Numbered from the stretch's first letter, positions 8,259 to 17,741 are shown. The stretch: DNA of 64,000 nucleotides from Alkalihalobacillus pseudalcaliphilus (GCF_028610675.1 NZ_JAQQWS010000008.1:109044-173043), one strand, 5' to 3'. Numbers and translations are program-made. The notes: generated by a model from the sequence alone, not told the origin.

Positions 8259-9659
8259 ATGTCAACGATAAATTGGAAGTTAGAGGTAGAAAAATATCAT
8301 AAAGAGTTAATAGAAAGAACACAGGATTTCCTACAAATACCAAGCGTTTTGGATGAAAGTACAAGTAAAAAAGGTCAACCATTTGGAGTAGAAATTGGTA
8401 AAGCGTTGGACTTTATATTAGAAATAGGAAAAAAAGATGAATTTTTTGTAAAGAATGTTGACGGTTATGCAGGAGTTATTGAATTAGGAGAAGGAAAAGA
8501 TATGATAGGAGTCCTAGGTCATTTGGATGTAGTTCCTGCTGGTAAAGGTTGGGATTATCCTCCTTTTGGGGCACCGTTAGAAAATGGCAGAATTTATGCA
8601 CGTGGTGCAATGGATGATAAAGGACCAACAATGGCTGCTTATTTTGCAATGAAAATTATTAAAGAGTTAAAACTGCCATTATCCAAAAGAATTCGCTTAA
8701 TTATTGGTACAGATGAGGAAAGCGACTGGCGGTGTGTGGAGTATTATCAAAAGCATGAGGAAATGCCAAGCTTTGGAATCGCCCCTGATGCTGACTTTCC
8801 TATTATTAATGCAGAAAAAGGCTTATTAGACGTTGAATTACAATTTAAAGGAGATAGCGATTGTCAATCAAATTTGGAGCTCATTGAGTTTAATAGCGGA
8901 GAACGTTTGAATATGGTACCTGATACAGCCCGTGCTTCGATAATAGCTGGGACTTCAGAAGATCAGGTTCGATTAAAATTTGAGAGATGGCTATCAGAAT
9001 CCGAATACCTCGGACGAGCATATGTGGAAGGAGAGCACTTAATTTTACAATGTGAAGGCGTATCAGTCCATGGTTCAACTCCTGAAAAAGGTATCAATGC
9101 CGGCTTGCTATTAACTGAATTTTTATTGACATTATCTTTACAAGAGCGAGCGGAACAATACCTATCGTTTATAAACGAATATATAGATTCGGATGGTCAA
9201 AAACTGAATATTGCCTGTAGTGACAGCGTTTCAGGTGCTTTAACAGTGAATGCTGGAATTTTTAATTTTTCTAAAGAAGAAGGCATCATTGGGTTAAACA
9301 TTCGAGTTCCTGTTGAAGTGCCGATGGATAAAGCTTTGTTTGCTATAAAGCAACAAGCAGAAGAATTATCCTTTACTTGTCAGGTGAAGAGCGAAATGAA
9401 CGCTAATTTTGTATCTGAACAAGAGGAAGAAATTCGAATTCTTCAATCCGTATATGAGAGGCAGACCGGACAACAAGCTGTATTATTATCAACAGGTGGA
9501 GCAACATACGCAAGAGCCTTAGAAAAAGGTGTCGCTTTTGGTGCTCAATTTCCTGGTAGGGAAGATTTAGCCCATCAAAAAAATGAATATATCATCGTAG
9601 AAGACTTATTAAAGATGACGGCTATTTACGCAGAGGCCTTATACGAACTAGCCAAATAA
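8259..9659 (+). CDS. pepV: Dipeptidase PepV (M20 peptidase family)
   Basis: A 466-residue M20 metallopeptidase. GVLGHLDVVPAGKGW gives the first zinc His and its Asp, ARGAMDDKGPTMAA gives the bridging Asp, and GTDEESDW the catalytic Glu and metal ligand. Length and motifs fit the PepV/Xaa-His dipeptidase branch, cytosolic enzymes that split dipeptides with unblocked N-termini. B. subtilis YtjP occupies the same chromosomal slot. The start at 8259 is supported by AAGGAG eight bases upstream; the longer in-frame extension has no good ribosome-binding site. A bidirectional terminator separates it from the convergent cysteine synthase gene. Confidence 0.9.
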   Translation: MSTINWKLEVEKYHKELIERTQDFLQIPSVLDESTSKKGQPFGVEIGKALDFILEIGKKDEFFVKNVDGYAGVIELGEGKDMIGVLGHLDVVPAGKGWDYPPFGAPLENGRIYARGAMDDKGPTMAAYFAMKIIKELKLPLSKRIRLIIGTDEESDWRCVEYYQKHEEMPSFGIAPDADFPIINAEKGLLDVELQFKGDSDCQSNLELIEFNSGERLNMVPDTARASIIAGTSEDQVRLKFERWLSESEYLGRAYVEGEHLILQCEGVSVHGSTPEKGINAGLLLTEFLLTLSLQERAEQYLSFINEYIDSDGQKLNIACSDSVSGALTVNAGIFNFSKEEGIIGLNIRVPVEVPMDKALFAIKQQAEELSFTCQVKSEMNANFVSEQEEEIRILQSVYERQTGQQAVLLSTGGATYARALEKGVAFGAQFPGREDLAHQKNEYIIVEDLLKMTAIYAEALYELAK

Positions 9660-9673
9660 ACGTAAAAAGTCAA

Positions 9674-9709
9674 AAAGCCAAAGCGTTGGTTAAGCGGCTT
9701 TGGCTCTTA
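9674..9709. terminator. Bidirectional terminator between pepV and the cysteine synthase gene
   Basis: A 9-bp stem, AGCCAAAGC / GCTTTGGCT, with an A-run before it and T-rich bases on both strands, placed between convergent genes. Confidence 0.85.
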
Positions 9710-9716
9710 AGTGTTA

Positions 9717-10658
9717 TTATTCATTATCTTCATAGTTAAAGAGGTCTGTGGATAGATAACGTTCACCTGTGTCACAGGCAATCGTAATGACAATTTGGTC
9801 ATTTGGTAAATTTTTGGCTACTTCCATAGCAGCATAACATGCGGCACCAGAAGAAGGGCCAACTAGAATGCCTTCTTTTTTAGCTAAGGATCTTACCGTT
9901 TCATAAGCATCTTCATCAGAAATTTTTAATATTTCATCATATACATCTGTATTAAGAATAGGAGGAATAAATCCAGGGCTTGTCCCAACCAATTTGTGAG
10001 GTCCTGGTCTTCCTCCTGATAAGACGGGTGAACCTAGAGGCTCTACGACTTTTACAAGAAGTTCAGGATAAAATTTCTTGAGCTCTTCACCAGTACCAGT
10101 AATGGTTCCACCAGTCCCAGAAGCTGCGACAAAAGCCGCAAGCGGTTTGCCAATTTCTTTAACGGCTTCTTGTATTTCGATGGCCGTTGTTTTCCTATGA
10201 GCATCAGGATTTGCTTGATTTTTGAATTGCATCGGTAAAAAACTATTCGGGATTTCTTGTTGCAAGGCATAGGCTCTATCAATAGCTCCAGGCATCTTAA
10301 GGTTACCATCGGTTAAGACAACCTCTGCACCATAAGCTTTCAAAAGGTTAATTCTTTCTTTAGACATCGTATCAGGCATGACAATCATTGCCCGGTAACC
10401 TCTCGCTGCTGCGTTCATAGCTAAACCGATGCCTGTATTACCCGATGTTGGTTCGATGATTGTGGAACCAGGCGTAATTAGTCCTTGCTTTTCTGCCTCA
10501 ACAATCATATTAAAGGCAGCACGATCTTTCACGCTACCACTAGGGTTTTGCATTTCAAGTTTTAAATAAACAGTCGCACCATGTGGGGATGTCACCCGAT
10601 TTAAGCGTAATAAAGGTGTATCACCAATTAATTGTGCCATGTTCGTTACTACCTTCAT
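9717..10658 (-). CDS. ytkP: Cysteine synthase family protein (O-acetylserine sulfhydrylase type)
   Basis: A 313-residue fold-type II PLP enzyme. NPSGSVKDR carries the PLP Lys at about residue 44, TSGNTGIGLA is the substrate loop, and GTGGTITGTG binds the PLP phosphate. The enzymes make L-cysteine from O-acetylserine and sulfide. It occupies the position of B. subtilis YtkP, a paralogue of the main CysK, and I use that symbol for synteny. A cystathionine beta-synthase-like role is possible, but no CBS domains are attached. The 187 bp between its start and the divergent NERD-like gene should hold both promoters. Confidence 0.85.
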   Translation of the reverse strand: MKVVTNMAQLIGDTPLLRLNRVTSPHGATVYLKLEMQNPSGSVKDRAAFNMIVEAEKQGLITPGSTIIEPTSGNTGIGLAMNAAARGYRAMIVMPDTMSKERINLLKAYGAEVVLTDGNLKMPGAIDRAYALQQEIPNSFLPMQFKNQANPDAHRKTTAIEIQEAVKEIGKPLAAFVAASGTGGTITGTGEELKKFYPELLVKVVEPLGSPVLSGGRPGPHKLVGTSPGFIPPILNTDVYDEILKISDEDAYETVRSLAKKEGILVGPSSGAACYAAMEVAKNLPNDQIVITIACDTGERYLSTDLFNYEDNE

Positions 10659-10845
10659 AACGTTTCACTTCCTTTAAACTAGTCATGTTATTTTACCATA
10701 AGGTACCGAATATAAACAAAGGTACAGTCGCCAGACAGGTCTAGCAGCCAACATCCACACGTTATTACCCTCAATAAAATGGTCGTCTATAATTTTTTAT
10801 TTTTTTGCCGATATAACGATCAACTTATAAATGGTGGAGGTAGCC

Positions 10846-11766
10846 ATGGCTCATTTAATAAAATTAGCAGATTATGTGTCTCGATATCAAGGGGAATTCA
10901 ACCAGTATGTTAACCAATTTACACGTAAGAAAAAAGAACATTGGTATTATATCAAGACCGAATGGGAACAAAGTCAATGGCGAAAGCCAGACCAGATGGT
11001 CATGGAAGAATCAAGCCCAATTAATCATAAAAAGTTAAATCCGTTTATGAAAAAATTAAAGAAATTAACTCATTTTATACAACAACAAACAACGACAGAC
11101 TTAGACCCTAAAGAAGCTTCAGAGAACCAATTGCAAAGAAAGAGAGAGGAATTTCTCGATTTAATGTTTGAATCACAAATGACTTGGGCAAGCTCTTCTT
11201 TAGGTGAGCGCTCCAATTTAGATTCATTCTACTTTGGAGATAAGCACCTAAAGTCATTTTGTACACGTATACCAGACAACTTCTTTTTGCTTTATCACCC
11301 GACTTTTTTTGTGAAAAATGCGGAAGTGGAGATGGAGGTAATAGTCATTAGTCCCTCCGAAATTTATTGTGTAACGATTCTTGAGGGCGAAAATCTAAGT
11401 GTATTTGAAGCAAGCTCAGAGAGGTTTTGGATAGAGTATATTCATCAGAAACAACAAAAACGTCTAAGCCCTTTACTAAGCTTATCAAGAATGTCTAATG
11501 TCATTCAGTACATATTAAAAAAAGAACAACTGTCATTTCCCATTCGCAAAGTTGTCTTATCTCCAGAAAGTATGATTGATAATAAACTTCAGGGCTCAAC
11601 AGTTGAATTCGTTGATAAAAGAAACTATAAACAATGGATGGACAAACTTACGAAGACATCATCTCCAATTAAAAGAACACAATGTGACCTTGCTCTTATA
11701 CTTTTATCTTATTGCCAAACAAAAATTGTTGAAAATGGCGATGAAGTGGAAGAATTTCATGAATAG
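10846..11766 (+). CDS. Hypothetical protein with a degenerate NERD-like domain
   Basis: A 306-residue soluble protein, starting at the ATG at 10846 after a GGAGG site. The N-terminal third is basic and aromatic (RKKKEHWYYIK), without recognisable motifs. Residues around 145-250 have the outline of a NERD domain, a restriction-endonuclease-like fold: VEMEVIVISPSEIYCVTILE followed by a W and an SPL segment. However, the usual acidic catalytic pattern (EID...E.K) is not intact, so nuclease activity is doubtful. I do not know the gene's role. It is divergent from the cysteine synthase gene and followed by another orphan, and it is absent from this slot in B. subtilis as I recall it. Confidence 0.6.
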   Translation: MAHLIKLADYVSRYQGEFNQYVNQFTRKKKEHWYYIKTEWEQSQWRKPDQMVMEESSPINHKKLNPFMKKLKKLTHFIQQQTTTDLDPKEASENQLQRKREEFLDLMFESQMTWASSSLGERSNLDSFYFGDKHLKSFCTRIPDNFFLLYHPTFFVKNAEVEMEVIVISPSEIYCVTILEGENLSVFEASSERFWIEYIHQKQQKRLSPLLSLSRMSNVIQYILKKEQLSFPIRKVVLSPESMIDNKLQGSTVEFVDKRNYKQWMDKLTKTSSPIKRTQCDLALILLSYCQTKIVENGDEVEEFHE

Positions 11767-11968
11767 TAAAAATATCATTAGTATTGAAAAGCAATTATAA
11801 AATCTTTATAATGACTAAGTATGTGTCAAATGAATAATGGGTTTTAGTAACTCCTTAAATGGGTATAGATGGAAAATACAAATCACTTGAGATAGATGCT
11901 TTGTGACAAGGGACGGATTATACTCAATTTGGAAATTTGAACGAATGAATGGATGAAGGAGGGACTAC

Positions 11969-12298
11969 ATGATTAACGGAAGATCGGGTGAAATTCATAT
12001 CGTTCAGCCTGAAGAATTTTCATGGTCTGTTAGGCGAGTGCCAAACTGGTTAGGTGGAACTGAGTTTATGTTTGAGATTATCGGTGCAGATGGTTGTGTT
12101 AGCTTTGGAGATACCATTTACGAAGCTAAGAGAGGCTTAAAGGAATCCTTGCAGCTTTGGATCAGAACCAACGGTGAACAATTATTACCAGATACAAATG
12201 ATGGCGGACAACTCATTTACTTAGAAACAGACATGAATGAAGAAGAGTTTCAATATATAAATACAGAACTAAAAATGTTACAAGAAAAGCAGGGCTAA
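11969..12298 (+). CDS. Hypothetical protein, 109 residues
   Basis: A small acidic protein preceded by a GGAGG ribosome-binding site, with no signal peptide or membrane segment. I do not recognise the family. The centre (VPNWLGGTEFMFEIIG, GDTIYEAKRGLKESLQLW) suggests an alpha/beta fold of the size of a HicB-like or small antitoxin-like domain, but no partner toxin gene is adjacent, so this is only a shape resemblance. It lies 202 bp after the NERD-like gene and is followed by a strong terminator, so it may be transcribed alone. Confidence 0.6.
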   Translation: MINGRSGEIHIVQPEEFSWSVRRVPNWLGGTEFMFEIIGADGCVSFGDTIYEAKRGLKESLQLWIRTNGEQLLPDTNDGGQLIYLETDMNEEEFQYINTELKMLQEKQG

Positions 12299-12310
12299 TT
12301 CATGTAACTC

Positions 12311-12350
12311 AAAAAACTCAGGTATAGATATTATCTACCTGAGTTTTTTT
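12311..12350. terminator. Terminator between the 109-residue orphan and purU
   Basis: An 11-bp stem, AAACTCAGGTA / TACCTGAGTTT, followed by a T-run on the plus strand, between convergent genes. Confidence 0.9.
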
Positions 12351-12383
12351 GTGATCTCATTGGAAATAAAGGTATTTTTTTAG

Positions 12384-13268
12384 TTATGAGGAAAATACGA
12401 TCGTTTTATTTCCATGAACGATTACTTGATCATCAATATGCCATCGTACTGCACGAGCTAGCGTCGTTCTTTCAACATTGCGCCCTAGGACTCGGAGTTC
12501 ATCTGAGGAGTATCTATGATGGGACCGAATAACATCTTGTTCAATAATCGGTCCTTCATCTAAATCATTCGTCACATAATGGGCGGTAGCTCCAATTAAT
12601 TTCACACCACGTTCAAACGCCTTTGCATAAGGGTTGGCGCCAATAAATGCGGGTAAAAATGAATGGTGAATATTAATAATTCGATCGGGAAAACGTTCAA
12701 CGAAAGAAGGCGATAGTATTTGCATGTACCGGGCTAAGACCGAGAAATCAATTTCTGCTTGCTGAAGTAACTTCATCATTTTTGTTTCAGCCTCAAGTTT
12801 GTTCTCCTTGTTTACAGGAATGTGATAAAAAGGTATACCGTAATTTTCAACAACTTGTTTACTGTCAGGATGATTACTAATGACTAAGGGAATGTCAACG
12901 TCGAGCTCGCCTGCTCTCCATTTCCACAAAAGCTCCATTAAACAATGATCTTCCTTCGAAACAAAAATAGCCATTTTCTTTTTTTTACGAGCAAGGCTCA
13001 ATTGCCAATGGAGTTGAAATTGTGAGGCGATTTCAGTAAACTGTTCATTCATTTGTTGAAATGTATCGTCTTCATGTAAATCAAACTCAATTCTCATAAA
13101 AAACATACCGCCGGCTGGATCGGTAGAATATTGATCCGATTGGACAATGTTAGCTCCGCGTTTAAATAAAAATGTAGATAAAACGGAGACGATTCCTGGT
13201 CGATCTAGGCAAGAAACGAGCAAACGAGCTCGGTTTAATTGTTTGTCACTCAATGTTGAAACCCCCAT
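12384..13268 (-). CDS. purU: Formyltetrahydrofolate deformylase
   Basis: A 294-residue protein with an N-terminal ACT domain (ARLLVSCLDRPGIVSVLSTF, about residues 14-85) and a C-terminal formyltransferase-fold domain. NIHHSFLPAF holds the Asn and His, and the later NDLDEGPII the Asp, of the hydrolytic triad. PurU releases formate from 10-formyl-tetrahydrofolate, supplying formate for PurT and balancing one-carbon pools; in E. coli the ACT domain senses methionine and glycine. The ATG at 13268 has a weak ribosome-binding site, and a TTG at 13253 after GGGGG is a fair alternative. Confidence 0.9.
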   Translation of the reverse strand: MGVSTLSDKQLNRARLLVSCLDRPGIVSVLSTFLFKRGANIVQSDQYSTDPAGGMFFMRIEFDLHEDDTFQQMNEQFTEIASQFQLHWQLSLARKKKKMAIFVSKEDHCLMELLWKWRAGELDVDIPLVISNHPDSKQVVENYGIPFYHIPVNKENKLEAETKMMKLLQQAEIDFSVLARYMQILSPSFVERFPDRIINIHHSFLPAFIGANPYAKAFERGVKLIGATAHYVTNDLDEGPIIEQDVIRSHHRYSSDELRVLGRNVERTTLARAVRWHIDDQVIVHGNKTIVFSS

Positions 13269-13486
13269 CCTAGAAAATATCTTTTGGTGAAAATCTCTCT
13301 ACGTGATCGATTACATTTTATCGGAATAACTAGCTTTTGCCTAGCATTAATTAGGGTAAGGGAATTCAAAAGTTTATACATATTGTTAATGGTATCAATC
13401 GTATAAGGGCATTTTATTTGGGATATACATCAATAGGAGAGGGTCTTTATATCGTAAGTGTAGCTGTAAAAAAAGGGGTGAGGGTC

Positions 13487-15610
13487 ATGGATAAGGTTCG
13501 TGTCCAATCAATAATCAAAGACGTTAGACTCATTGATTTATATACGATTGTTATAGAAGGTAATGAAATTTTCAAATCAGAAAAGCTTTCACTTTTATCG
13601 ATGAGCGATGGGACGAATGAGTACGTATCATTTTCTATTCATTTAGAAAATAAACAAAAACTTTATTTAAAATTAGAACAAATTTATATATTAGGTAATC
13701 ATTATCAAGTCAACATCGATGGAATCAAGTTCACAGTCAAAATAGCTGAAGAGGTTGTAAGAACTCAAATGTTTGAAGAACTATATACGTATCATGGTGA
13801 CGATTTAGGCCTTTCACTTCAAAATGAACATTATCATTGGGCGGTTTGGGCACCGACCGCAACGAAAATGCAGCTGCTTCTTTCGGTTGATTGGTCATGC
13901 AAAGAAATCGAGATTATTCCCCTGTTTCGAACAGAGAAGGGTGTGTGGCGACTTACATTGCCAAGACAATTTGAAGGGTATTTCTATCAATACCATGTAT
14001 GTGTGAATGGTGAATGGGCAACAGCCAATGACCCGTATGCGAAATTGTTAACCGTTAATGGGGAAAAGGCGATGATTGGTCATTTGGAAAAAACGAACCC
14101 GTCGCAATGGCCTGTACCAACGACTGAAATTCGACCAGTAGAAGCTATTATTTATGAGATGCATATTCGTGATTTTACAATTGGAAGACATAATGGAATA
14201 AAAGAAAAGGGAAAGTACGTAGGTTTGACAGAGCAAGGAACGAGCTTGAACAATAAACGAACAGGAATGGATTACTTAAAAGAGCTAGGAATAACACATG
14301 TAGAGTTATTACCAGTCGCTGACTTTGGTAGTGTCGATGAAACTAATTGGCCACATGAATACAATTGGGGTTATGATGTTGTCCATTATTTTTGCCCGGA
14401 GGGTAGTTATTCTCTTGATCCGTTTAACGGTTATACACGAGTGTGTGAGCTGAAGAAACTCATTGCCATATTACATCAAGAGAATCTTCAAGTTATTCTG
14501 GATGTCGTCTTTAATCATGTGTATATTCACGAGCAATCAGATTTTCATACATTAGTACCAGGCTATTATTTCCGTTACGGACATGATAGTAGCTTAAGCA
14601 ATGGTACTGGTGTTGGTAATGATTTAGCGACAGAAAGAAAAATGGTCCGAAAATTCATCATTGACTGTGTGGTTTATTGGTTAGAGGAATTTGATGTCGA
14701 CGGTTTCCGTTTTGATTTAATGGGAATTATTGATGTGAATACGATCAACAAACTAACAAAGGAGCTAAAAGAGAGAAAACCATCCGTGTTACTTTTAGGA
14801 GAAGGTTGGAATTTACCAACGACATATGACGAACAAAAACGTGCTATCTTATCGAATGCCAAACAATTAGAGGTGGCTTTTTTTGTAGATTCCTACCGTG
14901 ATGCATTAAAAGGAAGTACTTTTCAGCTTGAAGCAAAAGGTTTTATACAGGGGAGTTTAAGCGACTTCGAAGCTATTAAGTCAGGCATTGTAGGTAACCC
15001 GGAGTTATTCAAATGTCCAGAACAAGCGATTCATTATGTAGAGTCACATGATAACCATACATTATGGGATAAATTACTTTTAAGTACAAGTGAAGATAAA
15101 CAGTGGAGGGAAAAAAGACATCAATTAGCGACAGCGATGATTTTATTAGCCCAGGGCGTACCATTTCTCCATGCTGGTCAAGAGTTTTTTCGTACGAAAT
15201 ATGGGGTGGAGAACTCGTATAGGTCACCTGACTATATTAACCAGTTTGATTGGAGGAGAAGGGAAAAATATTGTTCTTACGTTGACTATGTAAAAGAACT
15301 TATCGCCATACGTAAGTCCCACAAAGCCTTCTCTTTATCTACATATGAAGAAATTGGAAACCATTTGAATTGGCTCCACGTTGAAGAACAATGCTTTGGT
15401 TTTTCTTTGAATCAAGTGGAAAAATACGGAAAATGGCAACAGGTTATTGTCATATTTAATGCAAGTGAGTATGAGCGTAAGGTTCCAATTGAACCACAAA
15501 AATGGCAAGTTGTCGTTGACGATCAAGTTGCATCTTTGATACCATTATATACATTCGACGGAAACGAGATAAAGATAAAGCCAGTCTCAACATTTGTATG
15601 TGTGAGATAG
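13487..15610 (+). CDS. amyX: Type I pullulanase, intracellular (GH13)
   Basis: A 707-residue alpha-amylase-family enzyme without a signal peptide. An N-terminal region is followed by a CBM48-like domain (about residues 100-180, HWAVWAPTATKMQLLL). The GH13 catalytic barrel shows region I VILDVVFNH, region II VDGFRFDLM (nucleophile Asp), region III LLGEGWN (acid/base Glu) and region IV HYVESHDNH. The YNWGYD motif is characteristic of type I pullulanases, which cut alpha-1,6 branches of glycogen and maltodextrin. B. subtilis amyX occupies the same position between ytkP and ytmP. I chose the ATG at 13487 after GGGGTGAGG. The next gene, ytmP, starts beyond a hairpin. Confidence 0.92.
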   Translation: MDKVRVQSIIKDVRLIDLYTIVIEGNEIFKSEKLSLLSMSDGTNEYVSFSIHLENKQKLYLKLEQIYILGNHYQVNIDGIKFTVKIAEEVVRTQMFEELYTYHGDDLGLSLQNEHYHWAVWAPTATKMQLLLSVDWSCKEIEIIPLFRTEKGVWRLTLPRQFEGYFYQYHVCVNGEWATANDPYAKLLTVNGEKAMIGHLEKTNPSQWPVPTTEIRPVEAIIYEMHIRDFTIGRHNGIKEKGKYVGLTEQGTSLNNKRTGMDYLKELGITHVELLPVADFGSVDETNWPHEYNWGYDVVHYFCPEGSYSLDPFNGYTRVCELKKLIAILHQENLQVILDVVFNHVYIHEQSDFHTLVPGYYFRYGHDSSLSNGTGVGNDLATERKMVRKFIIDCVVYWLEEFDVDGFRFDLMGIIDVNTINKLTKELKERKPSVLLLGEGWNLPTTYDEQKRAILSNAKQLEVAFFVDSYRDALKGSTFQLEAKGFIQGSLSDFEAIKSGIVGNPELFKCPEQAIHYVESHDNHTLWDKLLLSTSEDKQWREKRHQLATAMILLAQGVPFLHAGQEFFRTKYGVENSYRSPDYINQFDWRRREKYCSYVDYVKELIAIRKSHKAFSLSTYEEIGNHLNWLHVEEQCFGFSLNQVEKYGKWQQVIVIFNASEYERKVPIEPQKWQVVVDDQVASLIPLYTFDGNEIKIKPVSTFVCVR

Positions 15611-15618
15611 CCATAAAA

Positions 15619-15655
15619 GGGGCAGAGCGAATTGAACTCTGCTTCGTTTTGTTTT
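15619..15655 (+). terminator. Terminator after amyX
   Basis: GCAGAG / CTCTGC stem followed by a T-rich tract. The stem is short, so some read-through into ytmP is possible. Confidence 0.65.
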
Positions 15656-15745
15656 CTTTGTAAAAAATTTAAATTTTTTAAGGTAGTTTCATGTAAAATA
15701 AGCTATACTTATATAAGTGTTAATTTGGGAAGATGGAGAAAGTAT

Positions 15746-16555
15746 ATGAAAATGAGGGTGAATTGGTTGGAAACGTTCTTAGGAGAAGGCTGGAAGGTGA
15801 TGCCAGCTGGTGGGATAACTGGAGAAGCATATATAGCCCAGCAAGGTGACCAGAAGGTTTTTTTAAAACGTAATTCATCACCTTTTCTGGCTGTACTTTC
15901 AGCAGAGGGAATTGTACCCAAGTTATTATGGACGAAGCGTTTAGAAAATGGCGATGTCGTAACGGCACAGAGATGGGTACATGGACGAGAATTAAAGTCC
16001 AACGAAATGAATGAGAAAAGAGTTGCGAACTTATTAGCGAAAATTCATGGTTCCAGTGAATTATTAGATATGTTTAAAAGAATCGGTAATGAGCCTTTAA
16101 CACCGGAGATTATTTATGAAAACTTAAACATACAACTGCAGCTTTTTAATATAGGTGATGAACCGATTAGACAAGGTATGCAGTATTTAAAAGAAAAGCT
16201 CCCAAGCATACATTATGACCACCATGTCGTTTGTCATGCAGATATTAATCATAATAATTGGATGCTTACCGAAGAAGAACAATTATATTTAATCGACTGG
16301 GATGGAGCGATTGTCGCTGATCCGGCATTAGACTTAGGTCTGCTACTTTATCATTATATAGATCAATCGGAGTGGGAAAAGTGGCTAGCCCAATATGGTG
16401 TTCAAGTAGGTGAATCTCTTTATGAACGGATGCAGTGGTACGTCGTTTCTCAATCGATTGCTTCGATCGTATGGCATGTAGAAAGAGATGAACAAACTCA
16501 AGCTGAAGAGTTAAAGAATTATTTGCTAATGAACTTATCAAACGATGAAGGATGA
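15746..16555 (+). CDS. ytmP: Phosphotransferase-family protein YtmP (aminoglycoside phosphotransferase fold)
   Basis: A 269-residue protein kinase-like fold enzyme. The catalytic loop HADINHNNWML and metal motif LIDWDGA are those of the APH/choline kinase family. An N-terminal GGITGEAYI loop stands where the nucleotide-binding loop should be, and VFLKR carries the expected ATP-binding Lys. The substrate is unknown; B. subtilis YtmP is likewise uncharacterised. The start at 15746 follows a purine-rich GGAGAAAG site; the upstream in-frame extension overlaps the amyX terminator and is unlikely. It lies between amyX and ytzH as in B. subtilis. Confidence 0.85.
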   Translation: MKMRVNWLETFLGEGWKVMPAGGITGEAYIAQQGDQKVFLKRNSSPFLAVLSAEGIVPKLLWTKRLENGDVVTAQRWVHGRELKSNEMNEKRVANLLAKIHGSSELLDMFKRIGNEPLTPEIIYENLNIQLQLFNIGDEPIRQGMQYLKEKLPSIHYDHHVVCHADINHNNWMLTEEEQLYLIDWDGAIVADPALDLGLLLYHYIDQSEWEKWLAQYGVQVGESLYERMQWYVVSQSIASIVWHVERDEQTQAEELKNYLLMNLSNDEG

Positions 16556-16597
16556 TAAGAAGAGAAGAGTTTATATATAAGGATTTTCCTACAGAAC

Positions 16598-16632
16598 AAA
16601 AGCTCTACTAATGAGTGAAGTAGAGCTTTTGT
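16598..16632. terminator. Bidirectional terminator between ytmP and ytzH
   Basis: A perfect 11-bp stem, AAAAGCTCTAC / GTAGAGCTTTT, between convergent genes. Confidence 0.9.
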
Positions 16633-16666
16633 TGTGGGAAAATAGGATATTTCCGAGGAAATAGTG

Positions 16667-16936
16667 TCAGTCGATGTCGGAATGAGTCAGTTGTTCTTCT
16701 TGAAGAGTCATGACAAAGGCCTCTTTCTCATAAGCTGATAGGTGACCATTTGATAAAATATCTTGCACTTTTGTGAGGGCAACAATTGTATCTGATTGAA
16801 ATTGTAATTCTTGTGATAAGCTAGATAACAATAGGTCTAATTGCTCTTTTTCATTTGGTGTAAAGTGGTGTTCGTAATCAGCATCTTGAAGAAGATCAAT
16901 AACTAGTCCAAGTTTGTCAGCTTTTGATAAAGGCAT
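16667..16936 (-). CDS. ytzH: YtzH-like small protein
   Basis: An 89-residue acidic, helical, soluble protein with an AAGGAG-type ribosome-binding site. It matches B. subtilis YtzH in size and in position between ytmP and trmB. The sequence is mostly predicted helix (LGLVIDLLQDADYEHHF, LDLLLSSLSQELQ) with no catalytic motifs. Function is unknown. The assignment rests mainly on synteny and length. Confidence 0.75.
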   Translation of the reverse strand: MPLSKADKLGLVIDLLQDADYEHHFTPNEKEQLDLLLSSLSQELQFQSDTIVALTKVQDILSNGHLSAYEKEAFVMTLQEEQLTHSDID

Positions 16937-17035
16937 GATGGAGACTCCTTTTTTGATTAAGTTATCAGTAGCTTAAGCAATGAAAGAAAATTTATACGTT
17001 ATAAATTCGAATTGAAAAATTAGAGGTGTTAATCA

Positions 17036-17680
17036 ATGAGGTTGCGTCATAAACCATGGGCAAAAGAAGAAATGGAGAAAAACCCTAACATCGTTATTCA
17101 AAATCCATCAAGAGTGAAAGGGAAGTGGTCAGAGCTTTTTGGGAATCATCATCCTATCTATGTGGAAGTAGGAACGGGCAAAGGTCAATTTCTTTTAGGG
17201 ATGGGACAAGCACATCCTAATGTAAACTTTATCGGGATAGAAAAATACGATAGTGTGCTGATTACAGCGATGGAGAGAGTGAAAGAGGCTGGACTTTCCA
17301 ATGTTGTTTTCCTAAATGAAGATGTTGAAGAAATATTGGACTTCTTTGGTGAGGGGGAAATTAATAGGTTTTTTATTAACTTTACAGATCCTTGGCCGAA
17401 AAATCGTCATGAGAAGCGTCGTCTGACGTATCAAAGCTTTCTAGAAAAATATGAGTTGTTATTAAAGGAACAAGGCGAGATTCATTTTAAAACAGATAAT
17501 CAAGGATTATTTGAATATTCACTTCATAGCTTTTCTAAGTACGGCTTAATTTTAAATCATGTCAGTTTAGATCTTCATAATAGTAACTTTGAAGGAAATG
17601 TCATGACCGAGTACGAGCAAAAGTTTCATGAAAGAAATATGAGAATATATCGTTGTGAAGCTGTCTTTAGACAAAAATAA
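17036..17680 (+). CDS. trmB: tRNA (guanine-46-N7)-methyltransferase
   Basis: A 214-residue SAM-dependent methyltransferase. VEVGTGKGQFLLGMGQAHP is the SAM-binding motif I, and NFTDPWPKNRHEKRRL is the diagnostic TrmB block that holds the catalytic Asp and contacts tRNA. It makes 7-methylguanosine at position 46 in the tRNA variable loop. The length matches B. subtilis YtmQ, which lies at the same place. The ATG at 17036 follows AGAGGTG. It ends in a bidirectional terminator shared with ytzB. Confidence 0.95.
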   Translation: MRLRHKPWAKEEMEKNPNIVIQNPSRVKGKWSELFGNHHPIYVEVGTGKGQFLLGMGQAHPNVNFIGIEKYDSVLITAMERVKEAGLSNVVFLNEDVEEILDFFGEGEINRFFINFTDPWPKNRHEKRRLTYQSFLEKYELLLKEQGEIHFKTDNQGLFEYSLHSFSKYGLILNHVSLDLHNSNFEGNVMTEYEQKFHERNMRIYRCEAVFRQK

Positions 17681-17699
17681 AGTCATTTATCAACATATT

Positions 17700-17739
17700 A
17701 AAAAAGCTACCCCATTACTAAAATGGGTGTAGCTTTTTC
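17700..17739. terminator. Bidirectional terminator between trmB and ytzB
   Basis: AAAAAGCTAC / GTAGCTTTTT arms with an inner CCATT/AATGG stem, between convergent genes. Confidence 0.9.
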
Positions 17740-17741
17740 TC

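Noticed and set aside
11969..12298. Antitoxin of a toxin-antitoxin pair
   Set aside because: Size and fold outline are compatible, but no toxin gene is adjacent and the sequence has no HicB or DNA-binding signature that I can defend.
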